Below, piece after piece: positions 1-10,533 of a stretch of 64,000 nucleotides of DNA. The DNA comes from Phaeoceros laevis (lineage: Eukaryota > Anthocerotophyta > Anthocerotopsida > Notothyladales). Under the pieces are notes generated by a model that saw only the letters and a list, made by a program, of their open reading frames with translations, made no database searches and was not told where the DNA came from. Numbering within the stretch: position 1 is the stretch's first letter; the number at the start of each line of letters is the position of its first letter. The DNA is taken from contig JBNGIQ010009029.1 of NCBI GenBank assembly GCA_049999765.1, forward strand, positions 56,170 through 120,169. Reading direction: 5' to 3'. A program made the position numbers and the translations under genes.

Positions 1-1320
1 TGACTTGTAAACTTAGAAATATGTTGCACAAACTCTACCTTCAAATCCAGGTTGGCCGCCGCAGCCTCTTCGTCAATTTCTTTTATCCTTTGTATTCTTT
101 GGATTTCCCTTTCTTCTTCTTCAATAACATCCAATTCAGCTTGCTTTTGAATTCTTTTCTTCTCAACGTTTCTCTCGGCTTCTTCTTTCAACCATATTTG
201 ATGATTCTCTTCTAACTAATGAAAAATATCAGATTTAATTTTTCTTTGATGTATGGAATATGGTGAGAATAAATAATATGTATTGATGTAAGAAAATTAT
301 TACCTGAGAAGTTCGGAAGTTTCGAATAGCTACTGCCTTATTATATTCTTGTTTGTGCCACTCTTTATCTTCTCGTTTTTCTTGTTCCCCTTTCTCCAAA
401 ATGAATTTGTGATAGACGGCTTCCCGTTTCCTCCACATGTCTTTAATAGCATTTTTGTACTGAACTTGAGCATCTCTTTCCTTAAAAAAAATTGGTGCTT
501 CTTTACTTTACTACAATAGAGTTATAAAAAGATGATGTAGAAAAATGAAATGAGTATAACATACCAGATTGACTTCATCAAGAAGTTTCCTAGATCGGTA
601 ATTGAAGAATTGTGATCTTTGAAGTAACTTCCCTGCTCTTTCTATCTTCACAAAATGCAATGGTAGTAAACTAAATTGCATACATTTGAACTGGAAGATA
701 ACATATCATGATAATACGATAATATGAAGTACTAGTATGGATGCTATGTTGTATAATATAGTAATATTTTCAATAAATATACCATTATTCTTGCAAAATA
801 GTGTAATTACTCACCACTTCCAATCGTTTCATGGCCCTAATTTTTGCTTCTTCTTTGTCTAGTTTCTTTTTCTCTTCCTGGATCAGAGAGAATGTTTTGC
901 TAGATTGTGTAAAAGAAAAAATATACCATGATGTGAAGGAAATGGAGCCAAAGTCTTGTACCTCTTCTTTGTCAAGCCATTGTTGGTAGGACTGTTCTCT
1001 TTTAATTCGTAGAGCTTTAATAGTATTTGGCCATTTGTCAGATCTTTCATCTGAAAGTTTTTTTAGGTGTTCTCTCTGTATAAAAGTTTGAGAATCATAC
1101 ATAGTATGTGAAATCTAAGCTTGGGTATTTGACATATTGTTTAACTTTTGTCTATCATTTGAGTTTGAGGCTATCTAACCTGAGCTAGAAATTTAGCATA
1201 GCGTTGATCAGGTGGCTTTCCTGTCCGCATCCGTTCAATCTCAAAGTCAGGAATTTCAGTGCAGCCACACCGTTGAATCAAAGGCGGTGGCAGCCCTTCA
1301 AAATCTTCGGTATCCGCCAT
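1..1320 (-). CDS. Coiled-coil protein of probable ciliary type (partial, runs off left edge)
   Basis: Six exons can be joined in phase: 1180-1320, 962-1075, 815-877, 565-645, 304-480 and 1-215, with the gene continuing beyond base 1. The start at 1320 opens with MADTEDFEGLPPPLIQRCGC, followed by a segment reading PDFEIERMRTGKPPDQRYAK. The rest is almost wholly charged helix rich in Lys, Glu, Arg and Gln, for example the stretch EEKKKLDKEEAKIRAMKRLE, which predicts long coiled coil. This composition resembles trichohyalin/plectin-homology proteins that line ciliary doublet microtubules (CFAP45, CFAP53 and MNS1 types). I cannot name the orthologue. A ciliary role is inference and would suit a plant with flagellated sperm. 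The gene is head-to-head with DPM3 across about 250 bp. Confidence 0.6.
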
Positions 1321-1574
1321 TATTGCCAGCAAAATTGATTAATAAGTCTTAGGCTTTCAAGATCTGGTGGATAGGTCAATGTAGTCAGATCGACGTGCCC
1401 GCACAGCTGATGAGTCTCGACAAGTGGCACTCCAAGCACAGCTGGGAGAGCCCCTGCTCGTAGTTAACGAAAAGGGCCCCGAGTTTTCTCGACGAAAGGC
1501 CGCAATACGTCTTAGGTGAAAGCGAGTCATTTGTCGGCGCCCCGTCTGGAACTTTAACCCTCGGAGCTGACAGG
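1321..1574. promoter_or_regulatory. Shared divergent promoter, coiled-coil gene / DPM3
   Basis: This 254-bp interval separates the start codons of two divergently oriented genes, so it must hold both promoters and both 5' leaders. No clear TATA box was found. Confidence 0.45.
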
Positions 1575-1856
1575 ATGAAGCAGGTGACGAAGTGGGGCTC
1601 AATCCTGGTTGCCGCGTTTGCCGTCTGGCTTGTTTTGCTTTTTAATACGAATCACTCTTCCGCGCTTCATCTGGTTGTCCCATATCTCCCTGTTTACGCT
1701 GTCGTGTCCCTCGGGTGTTACGGGCTTGGCATGGTAGGGTATGGCTTGATGGTGTTTCCAACTTGCCCTGAAGAAGAACTGCTGCTGCAAAAGGACATAG
1801 CGGAAGCGAGGAAGTTCTTTTCAGCCAACGGTTTAGATATCTTCCAGGCCCAGTAG
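1575..1856 (+). CDS. DPM3: Dolichol-phosphate mannosyltransferase subunit 3 (DPM3)
   Basis: Intronless ORF of 93 residues, the usual DPM3 length (about 90). Two hydrophobic helices lie at about residues 8-24 and 33-61. The family hallmark VSLGCYGLGMVGYGL is present, followed by FPTCPEEELLLQKDIAEAR, which closely matches plant DPM3. DPM3 is the small ER-membrane subunit that tethers and stabilises the catalytic subunit DPM1. The complex makes dolichol-phosphate mannose for N-glycans, GPI anchors and O-mannosylation. The ATG at 1575 is the only start that leaves a complete N-terminal helix. The ORF is followed after only 23 bases by another ORF on the same strand, which is unusual for a plant gene. 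Confidence 0.9.
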   Translation: MKQVTKWGSILVAAFAVWLVLLFNTNHSSALHLVVPYLPVYAVVSLGCYGLGMVGYGLMVFPTCPEEELLLQKDIAEARKFFSANGLDIFQAQ

Positions 1857-1879
1857 TTGATCTGTGTACAGCTGCAGAT

Positions 1880-2104
1880 ATGGATCCTGTCAAGGATCGG
1901 ATGCTGCGCAATTTCACGTGGCTGGTAACAGCGCTTGGTGCAGGCATTGTTCTTGCCTCTGACTTCGGCCCTCAACCCCATGCTTTCTCCTCAATTCTTG
2001 CAAGTGTTAAGGAATGGTATTGGACTCCAAGCAAGGAAGAACTGGCCGAGCTGCAGCGAAGGAGACAGCAGGTGGTCAAGCAAAGCGATGACCATAGTCC
2101 ATAG
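1880..2104 (+). CDS. Small single-span membrane protein immediately downstream of DPM3
   Basis: ORF of 74 residues beginning MDPVKDRMLRNFTWLV. One hydrophobic helix at about residues 13-28 is followed by a Trp/Tyr-rich segment (SVKEWYWTPSKEEL) and a charged C-terminus. It looks like a real, conserved-type plant protein of unknown function rather than a chance ORF. Its start is 24 bases after the last base of DPM3 and it lies in a different frame. No polyadenylation/promoter-sized interval separates the two. Either the mRNA is dicistronic, or alternative splicing reaches the acceptor-like CTGCAG that ends two bases before this ATG. Confidence 0.6.
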   Translation: MDPVKDRMLRNFTWLVTALGAGIVLASDFGPQPHAFSSILASVKEWYWTPSKEELAELQRRRQQVVKQSDDHSP

Positions 2105-4179
2105 TTTGTGGAAAGGTTGAGTAGACTTCTAGGTTGCCCTGTCCTTTGCACAGGTTAGGGCTGGAGAATTTTTAGTTGCTTCCTGCAAGGAAGGTACACG
2201 GTAGGTCGAGCTGTCCTACCGTCAGCTGTGCCGATCTTTGCGAAAGCTCGGGCGTGTTGGTGTTCTACACTTTCCAGGATCACCCTGTCGCCCCCACTAT
2301 GAGGGAGTTTGTGGACATATTGCTCTCCAGCAGGCAGCGGGCTGACTACCAACAGGCCTTTGCTGACCCTGTGGTAGTCAGCAAGGGGTGTTCTGATCGG
2401 AAATAGATGACGGAAATGAGTTCAGTGCAGTTGTAGTCTAGACTGAAGGACGCCAAGGTTCTTAGCGAAGGTTCCTAACAGGATCCAACAAGGTTGCATC
2501 TGACGCACCAGACGTTCGTGACAAGGTTAAGGTTACCACCCTTGTCGAAGACTCTCGCCGTTGGAGGATGTCCATAGTTTTTGTTGAACGTTCTTGATGA
2601 CAAGGATCGACACAAACTGGCACTGGGGCAGGTCAGCATAGCTTAGGATATACTGCACAAGCAATACAAGGATCATCTGTGACCTTGAACCCTGTACCCA
2701 TGTAAACAGCTTAACATGGTTGGGATGGGTGGGTGCAGATTTTGTTTAGCCCTAGTTTGGCGTATCTGGAGCATATCAGCACCAGATCCAGGTGTCCGTC
2801 CATTGCATCAAGATCAGGACCAGACTTATCTGGGGTTACCTGACATGGTAGGAGTTCTCTCATCATCAACATACATCACTTGGACTGATGCTGATGTTCA
2901 ACAGGGCTTCATACACTCTACAAGCACTTGAGATGGCAAGTGATTGACACTCCATATGTCCTGGATCACACCTTAAAGATCAGAGTACTACTAACTGTGA
3001 CTGTTTTAGTGCATCTATCAGGATCGTGCGCATACAGTTTGCTATAGGAAGTTCTTCGCTTTCTCAGCATTGCTTGTAATTGCAACCTTTAGAGACTTAG
3101 ACTGAATGACAACCAGCTCCTCAATGAGACCAACAAGGAGGCTTCAAGTGTAGCAGCAGGTCTTTCTGCGACTCTAGTGGACTGGATCAGCACGGGTACC
3201 GCTTCCTCTCAACCGATGGGGCGGTGGTCTTGAATGGTGAAGCTTGTGAGCTGCTTGCTGCCCCATAACTCTTGTAAGTGATGAAGTGAAAGAAGACGTA
3301 TGACTTGCCAAGCATGATCGATGCGGCCACGCCAAATTGTGGGCATGCTAAAGGTCAGCGACGGCCAACGTTCGCCACTTTGCATTCCACACGCTGTGCT
3401 GGATGCTAAGGCAAGGTTTGTCCCTATGAAGAGGCGGTATGCCGGTACCTGCTTGTTCAACTGAGTGTCTGATGGACATTGATACTTCAAGATTGTTGAA
3501 GAGTCGCAGCATCTGCTTTTCTGGATGCTGACACTCTAAAGTCGCAACTAGCGTTATGAACCATTCTCAACCATAGACTTTCATCGACCCTGTCTGATGG
3601 TTTGGTGTTGCAGGCTGGGCAGAACGACTGAACAGGGACCAAGCTATCGAGGAAGTGCTGCAGAGATTCCCGTTGGCGCAGGCCGTCGAGTAACCAATTA
3701 TAGAATAGAACAAGATCGAGTCAGTCTGTAACATGGTTTGACCCGGCATCTCACTTCGGTGCTCTACGGAGAGCTAACAGTCCTCAAGACCCCGATCTAA
3801 ACCATTATCCGGACTGTGCTAACCTGCGTAACAAACATACACATCCCAGGTTTAACTGGACCCTGGGCAGTGGTAACCTTAGTGTGTATACTTTGAGTCG
3901 ACGCAACCTGCTAACCTGAGTCAATTGTCTTCGTGAACAAGCAGCGACATTAATAGACTTACTGAGGTGAAGGAAGGTGTCGAGACTAGAATTCAACCGT
4001 CATAGAATTCAACCATTCAACTAATCAACTGCCTCGGGTAGCTGTGTAACAGCAAGTCCTACAATTGCGAGAAGTGTGGTCTTTACACCAAGCACTACAA
4101 ATAGACAAGGTGGATAACACAAAAATTGGAGTTCATCCGAGGACGAAATAGATGGACAGGAGAAGCGTGCCTCACCACC
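2105..4179. other. About 2 kb without a recognisable gene
   Basis: The 3' trailer of the DPM3 unit should end early in this stretch. The remainder has only short broken ORFs on both strands, the longest being about 76 codons (2176-2406 +) and 93 codons (3209-3490 -). None has a family signature, and no terminal repeats were seen. It may be a decayed mobile element, but I cannot support that. Confidence 0.4.
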
Positions 4180-5118
4180 TTACACGAATGTGTTTGGTCT
4201 ACTAGCCTTGTAGGTTGTCTTTAACCTCCTTGTCGGTGGCCGAATCTTCCTGTAAGTCAAGGGGAACTTGATCTTTGAATCGTGGAACTGCTTTGTGTTC
4301 TCACGCTTGCAAAGTGCAACAGGTACAGTCGCAGTCTTGATAATCTGTATGCAAGGAAATCGAACCCTGTGGCGAGAGGCCATCTCATCGTACATCTGCT
4401 CAACGGCTCCGTTCATGGTCGTGTCCCTGTACTCTTTGTACATGTTGTGGTATCCAGTACGACTTTGATATCGGACCCAGAGGCCAAAATTCTTGATAGT
4501 GGTCGGGTATTTCTCGAAAATCTGCATGCTACTCAGTATGAAGAACCTCCCCAACCAGGCGAGATAATCACCCTAGCAAAGCCGCACAAAAAAAATCGAA
4601 GCCACATCGAACACTGGATGGTTTGTGGAGCCCTAACATACCTCATTGATGGCGAGAACTTGTCCATGGGACTTCTTCACCTTTTTGAGCTTCCTCAGGA
4701 AATACCTACACATCATGCAATCCAGCTATCACGCCTTTGCTGACGAAACCAACGGTCTGCTACTGAGCGCACAAGACCGAAGACCATACACTCGACTGCC
4801 ATTTATCCACTGAAACTGCGGCTTACCAGAACTTGGACTTCGCACGCACTTCGTTCGTGGCCCAAAGCTTCATTCGGTAGATCTTGGGATGCTCATTGGT
4901 GGCGGTGGGCAGAGCTCGCCCAACCACCTGGTACTGGTGAATCTAATGGCAAATACAAAACAAAGGCACATCGATCTCCAGCTGTCAGAATCAAATTGTT
5001 GACCACACATCTTCTGCCAACCAAGGCTAGAGTCTATCGTTGCGCAAGAGAGATCCAACAATCCCCGCTGCTCCCTGATATCTGCAAGTTGGATGAAGGT
5101 GCATACCCTGAAGCTCAT
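4180..5118 (-). CDS. RPL18A: 60S ribosomal protein L18a (eL20)
   Basis: Four phase-consistent exons (5107-5118, 4827-4942, 4642-4705, 4180-4521) give 177 residues, the normal eL20 length. The first exon encodes only MSFR. The second begins [13 protein letters not shown] and contains [20 protein letters not shown]. The third encodes [20 protein letters not shown]. The last carries [33 protein letters not shown] and a basic C-terminus ending RPNTFV. These are diagnostic eL20 blocks. The protein is a core component of the large cytosolic ribosomal subunit. The micro-exon holding the start codon explains why a plain ORF search shows only the 3' exon. Confidence 0.95.
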
Positions 5119-5257
5119 AGTTGGTGAATACTGACGACCACCCAGGCCAAGGAGCGCGACTTCTAGCTTCGTCAACTCACCGAAAAGAGGATGTCCTTAA
5201 CTCGTGCCCTAAATGAGCGCCGGATATTAGGGTGCCAGTTCTTTCAACAGGCGAGCC

Positions 5258-6641
5258 ATGGTCCTGGCGCAGTTCGGTCGTGCCAGCACCAGTGCTAGTG
5301 TGACAGGCAGAGGGATTGTCGACCTCACTCGCACGCACATTCATTATGAACTGTTACCTTCGAGTGTCCTTTGCAGACAGATTCCGATTTATGGTCTCTG
5401 CGCTGGCAAAATTTCTAGGAGAGTGGTTCTGACCGCTGAGTCTCGGGCCAGGGAAACCGATTGGGGAGAAAGTCCCCCTTCTTTGGCGCAAGTCTCGCGC
5501 TCTCTGCAGCTCTGTTTTTTTGAGGTAAGCAATGGGGCTCGGTACTCTTTACTGGTTCGCTATCGGTTTGAAGTTGACAATTAATTCTCTTCGTAAAAGA
5601 CAGATTTGTGTACAAAATCTGGGGAGGCCGGCAGGAACAGCTTTGCACCAATTTGTTACTTCGGCGGTGGATGGGTACATGGCTGGCTATACGCGGGACC
5701 AGCTCACATTGCAGCTAGCTGTTTGATCCCAATCCCCTTCGTTTCGTTAGTTGTGCTTGTAAAGAAATACAAATTGTCGCGTTTGTTTCGCTTGGGTTTG
5801 GCAAATCAGCTGCTCTCTCACCTGTCTTGCTGTAGAGCCATGCTTTGACTTTCTTGGTTTTGACAGTATGGGGAAAATGGCATGGAGGAATTTAGGCTTT
5901 CCCCGGTGGGTTATCGACTGACTGCGTCGGAAGAGCGCTATCAGACGCAATGGCTGGACACAGTCTCTTTCTCCTCTGTTCTTTCTATTTGAAACACTTC
6001 GTTTCTAGGACTGTTTTGTGCATGTAGTAATGCAGGTCAACTTAGTTTGGAATTTTACTCCCATAACAGATATACACTACGTTACAAATTCTGAAGGTGA
6101 CCGATAATGAGGCCTCTAGGTCAATCATCTCTGCTGATGAGCAGCTTCGAAGTATCATCCATGTTCGTGTAAATCATGTTTGTGAATCTTAGCAAGCTGC
6201 AACCATCACTGTGTCTGGGATATGCTAATAAAATTTGTTGTGTTGGAGGACAGTATGTACTTGAAGGGCAGGCATCACAGAGCGAGCTGGTAGAATATTA
6301 CTCCTCGCGGAGAATTTCATTTTTTTGAACACTGTGTGGTAAAAAGCGGCTGTGGCATCATAGACAGTCATTACATCTTGTGTTTGATGCAAATGCTTTT
6401 CCATACAGAGTCAAATACGGTTCGATCGGGGCCTGGCCACCAAAGGAGCTTCTGGAGGTGTCACAGCTCAGAAAACTGTGGTGGCTCCTCAGTGGATACC
6501 TGTCACTCAGCTCATACTTCTCACTCTGAAGGTGCGTATCAGCATTTGAAACTAAGATTTGTAGTTTTGCCTGTCAGCCTACTTCTTATGTGTAACCAGT
6601 TCAGACATTGAGCTGCAGGTGGTGCAAGAGTTTGCAGTGTG
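5258..6641 (+). CDS. Probable multi-exon gene of unknown function, possible organelle-targeted product
   Basis: A likely first exon runs from the ATG at 5258 to a GTAAGC donor after 5524. It encodes an Arg/Ser/Ala-rich start (VLAQFGRASTSASVTGRGIV) that could be a transit peptide. Downstream pieces with coding character are TALHQFVTSAVDGYMAGY (5640-5720), MEEFRLSPVGYRLTASEERY (about 5870-5960), YVLEGQASQSEL (6254-6289) and a final part reading GLATKGASGGVTAQKTVV then APQWIPVTQLILLTLK, joined to VQEFAV and a stop at 6641. Splice sites flank most pieces, but I could not join all of them in one unambiguous phase. No family was recognised with confidence. It diverges from eL20 with about 140 bp between start codons. 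Confidence 0.45.
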
Positions 6642-8010
6642 AATTCTACCTGGTAGCTCACGCTTGAGATGGCAATGGCATAGCATGGAGATCTGAAGGT
6701 TCAGCTGCCTCACAGAGTTATGTATGTACTGTTCTTGACATTTGGTTTGGCACCTTTGTGATTGGCATGTCCTTGGCAGTCTTAAATAGTATGCCGTAGT
6801 AGTTTCATTTCAGGAGTGTCATCTCTCTTAATGTGAAAGGCTAGTGTGGAGCACAGAAAGGTAGCAACCCCCACCGGGACATCTGCAGAAATTACCGCTG
6901 CAAATGCTTCTTCACTGGTGATGAGACGAAATTTAGAGGTGGTCACTTGGTGGTAGGAAGTAGCTACTAATCTCTTAGGAAATAATGTCTCTGTATACGC
7001 AGCTGCACAGCAGATGAAGGCAGAAATTGCCAAAAGGCAAAAAAGAGGCGGTCTTGAGTTTACAGAAGCGAGAGAAGAGCCTAGTCCCTTGTGCAAGTGG
7101 GCAACTTCCTGTTCTGTTCTCCCAACTGATCGAGTGCCCATTACGGGGGGATAATCACGTTGCATGTGTCACTTGCTGCACATGTACACGAATTAAAATT
7201 GTATATTACTCACTTCACCCAATAAAACGCTATTTAACAGCTATTGAATTGCACGCCCACATGGATTGACAAATATTGTGGACACAGAGAGAGAGAGAGA
7301 GGTGTCCTTCTAAGTTCTCTGCCGGAGGAGACTTCGACAAGCTGGAACTGGCTTATTGACAATGGAAGTTCCGATCGGATAGAATCCGATAGATGCTCTG
7401 CAGCTGTACTTTCTCTGCAGCTATACATTCTGGTGCTATAGTGAGTGACTGTCGCTGATTGCAACACTGGCTCTAAAATACTGATCATATGATACACATA
7501 CACAAACAAATTGATCATAAAGAAGGAGTGCACTACTTACGATGTGTATCACAAACAAATTGATCATAACGAAGAAGTTCCCTACTTACGATTCAGTCAC
7601 TTCAGGGGTCACATCTTGAAAAACTTGGCAGGAAAAGGCAGGCACGATGATCTTTTCAATCTAAAACAATGATCCATTCTGTTTTTGGCCTCCTCCGCCC
7701 CCTATCCTCTTGATTATATCCTCCCTCGTTCAATAATAATGTAATTTCTTGAAGTTCCCATTACATATGGTGATTTAAGTTAGTGCCAGCGTGCAATCAA
7801 AATACACCGAAGACAATGCCTTTTTTGAGAGTTGAAAGAATGGATGAAAGTAACCTGTCGAATTGAGTTTAGATATACACGGAAGTGTTTAGTCCCATAG
7901 AGAGGGACCGGACACAAGCAATCTTCTAAAAGAATCTCTACAAGATTTGAACAAAACAGTCAAAACTGATTCCCTCCAGCAGCACTCTCTCCTTTGCTGA
8001 CTGATCGTAG
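6642..8010. other. Intergenic DNA with a GA microsatellite and a short tandem duplication
   Basis: No gene is visible. A GA run lies at about 7286-7300. The 3' trailer of the GH3 gene should enter from the right. Confidence 0.5.
7501..7592. repeat. Two-copy tandem duplication, about 49 bp
   Basis: The sequence CACAAACAAATTGATCATAA followed by a variable GAAG-rich part and CTACTTACGAT occurs at 7501-7543 and again at 7550-7592. Confidence 0.8.
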
Positions 8011-10533
8011 CTACCTTGTCGAGGAAGGATAGGTAAGACCATGTCCGAAGGGGAAAAGAGGGTCGTAGTATCTGTCTCCAACATTCATGGGCAGCTGGTC
8101 TACGTTCCTAAACCATGTCCTGGACGATTTACCAGTGAAATTATAATCTCCAAACAGAACATCCGGAATGCCAAGCCCAGCTTCCGTGCCAGGCAACCAA
8201 GCTGCCACCAAGCTGTCGATAACTGGAAGGTAGTCGATGATTTGCAGTGGCCTGCCAGAGATTAGCACCACAACACAGGGAATACTGTTGCACACATTGT
8301 GGATAATTTGAGGACCTGGTTGCGGAAGGGTCAGGTTGGTATTGTCCCCCATTGTTTCCGCATAGGGCATCTCTCCAACAACTACGATTCCGTAGGAGAA
8401 TCCCTTGTTGGCAGCGAAGTTTTCATCTGGAATTTCCTCGTACACCACCTCCGTGGATGGAGATACTGTCTTTTTTATGCCTTCAAGAATATTGGTGGCG
8501 CCTGCACGACAACCAACACAGTAGTGCAAGGTCAGTGTTGCCCTCTACATCTAAGCAAAAGGAGAAGAATCGTTTCAGTAATTACCCACGGTCTGGTTGT
8601 TTCCTTCGCCACCTTGCCAGCTGATTGACCATCCTCCGCACTGCAAACCAATGTTAGCTGCGTGGCTCCCAGCAACAAGGATCTTGGGGGCGGCCTTGGA
8701 GAGAGGTAAAAGTGGGGGACTATTGGCATTCTTCCCGTTCTTGAGAAGCACAAGAGACTTCCGGACGGCTTCTCTTGCGAGTTCCCTGTGAGACTGTACA
8801 TTTGTAAACAGCAGTTTAGCGGAAACACAGGCACTAGTACTTCATACCTGAGGCAAAGTGCAGACATAGTCGAGATCTTTATTACCTCCTGGCCCAGAGC
8901 TGTAACCAGCGATCGATCTGCGAATGGATTCTCAAACAAGCCGAGGATGAACTTCACTCGGAGAATTCGTGACACAGCATCGTTAATTCTCCTGATTGGA
9001 ATTTGGCCTGCGTTTACCAAGTTTGTAAGGGTAGTGATAAATGTCGGGTAGTCAAACGGAACCATCACCTGCCATGAAGGTACATAAAGGTGGTCAGCAA
9101 GCGGTGATCAACAAAAGCCATCGAGACAGAGCTGAAATATAGACACTCACCATATCGAGTCCTGCTGAAATTGAGGTTAAGACGGAGTAGTTGTAGTCAC
9201 TCTTGGGGGGGTCTGTGATCCTGTCAATACCTTCCCAGTCAGAGACCACAAATCCCTGCGTAGCAAATGCGGACATTTAGAGCGGATTCACTGCCTTCAT
9301 TGTTGAATGAACCTCGATGGAAGCTCTCTTCCATACCTTGAAACCAAGCTGATTCTTCAAGACTTTGGTGACCAAAAACCGGTTGTTGTGCATTTTCTTG
9401 CCATTCCAGCTGGAGTAGGAGATCATGATGGTGGAGATACCTTGATCCAAGGCATCAAAGTAGGGAGCCATGTGAATTCTAATAAGGGACTTAAAGGAGC
9501 TGACAGTGTTGTTCTCGTTGATTCCTTTTGTCGTGCCACCATCTCCTACGTAATGCTTAGCGCAAGCAGCAACATTTCTCCTATAGAAGGAAACTTGGCA
9601 TTAGATTACAAGGAAAATGAGGCAGACTCGGGAAAAAAATTGAAGGTGCAGAAATGAGGAAACTCACGGTCCCGCAACGAAGGGCTGTCCGTTGCTGCCA
9701 GGACTGTCGCCTTGCAAACCGCTAACGATGGTGGTAAGGCTCCGCACGGTGTCCGTATCCTCGCTGTAGCTCTCATAGCAACGGCCCCAGCGTGGATCAC
9801 GGCACACGGCAACGCAGGGAGCGAAAGCCCAGGGGATCCCTGTGGCTCTCACTTCCAGAGCTGTGGCAGCACCAATTCTGTATATGAGATCAGGATCCCT
9901 GCACATGTGCACACAACACCGCACTAAGAGTCAGGAAGCTCAACGGCAGAAAATTTAATTTTTGAGGACTCCCTACAAGTCTGGCAGCGCCGAAGCACCT
10001 TGTAGATCCTAGGCCGATATTGTGTGGAAAGATTGTAGCTCCGTAGACGTTGTTGTTGCCATGCACGGCGTCAATGCCGTAAATGGAGGGAATTCCCAAG
10101 CGAGTACTGAGAGCGCCTCTCTGAAAACCATCCACCATGTCCGCCCACTGCGCTGCTGACGCATTGGTGCCTGGACCACTCCCTCCTCCGTTTAACACGC
10201 TTCCTGCCGCCACAAGCAAATTTATTCAGGACACCGCTACTCAGAAAAATTGCGGAACCGCAAATTTTGGCTAAAATGTAGCAGTCACCATCCCCGTCAC
10301 CGCCACGCACCTATGAAGTAGTCGTGCATCACGGACTCATTGCATACAGCTCGCTCAATCTGAGTCATTTGCCCAATCTTCTCAGCTAGTGTCATCCTTC
10401 CCAGCAGGTCCGACACCCGGTCATCCACAGGCTGCGTCGGATCTTTGTAAATCGGATCCGTTCCATGTGCCCGCAAACAAGAAGAATGCAGCGCCAGCAG
10501 CGCCGCGAGGATGAAAATTGTCAGCCGCCCCAT
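8011..10533 (-). CDS. GH3 beta-D-glucan exohydrolase / beta-glucosidase, secreted
   Basis: Eight exons (10311-10533, 9999-10203, 9668-9898, 9337-9580, 9151-9255, 8886-9068, 8586-8793, 8011-8501) join in phase to 629 residues, the plant family length. Residues 1-24 are a signal peptide ([18 protein letters not shown]). The GH3 N-domain has [36 protein letters not shown] and [16 protein letters not shown]. The nucleophile is Asp307 in [13 protein letters not shown], coded at 9238-9240. The acid/base Glu515 is in [14 protein letters not shown]. The aromatic pair that sandwiches substrate in barley ExoI is kept (Trp308, and the Trp in SISWQG). It should hydrolyse cell-wall beta-glucans and oligosaccharides in the apoplast. 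All key residues are intact. Confidence 0.95.

Noticed and set aside
8586-8793. A Ser replaces the Glu of barley ExoI in the GGW-x-I-x-W-Q-G motif of the GH3 enzyme, suggesting a lost acid/base.
   Set aside because: Counting from the nucleophile shows the true acid/base is the later Glu in GEMPYAE, which is present. The motif Glu/Ser site is next to the +1 subsite Trp and varies among plant paralogues as I remember them.
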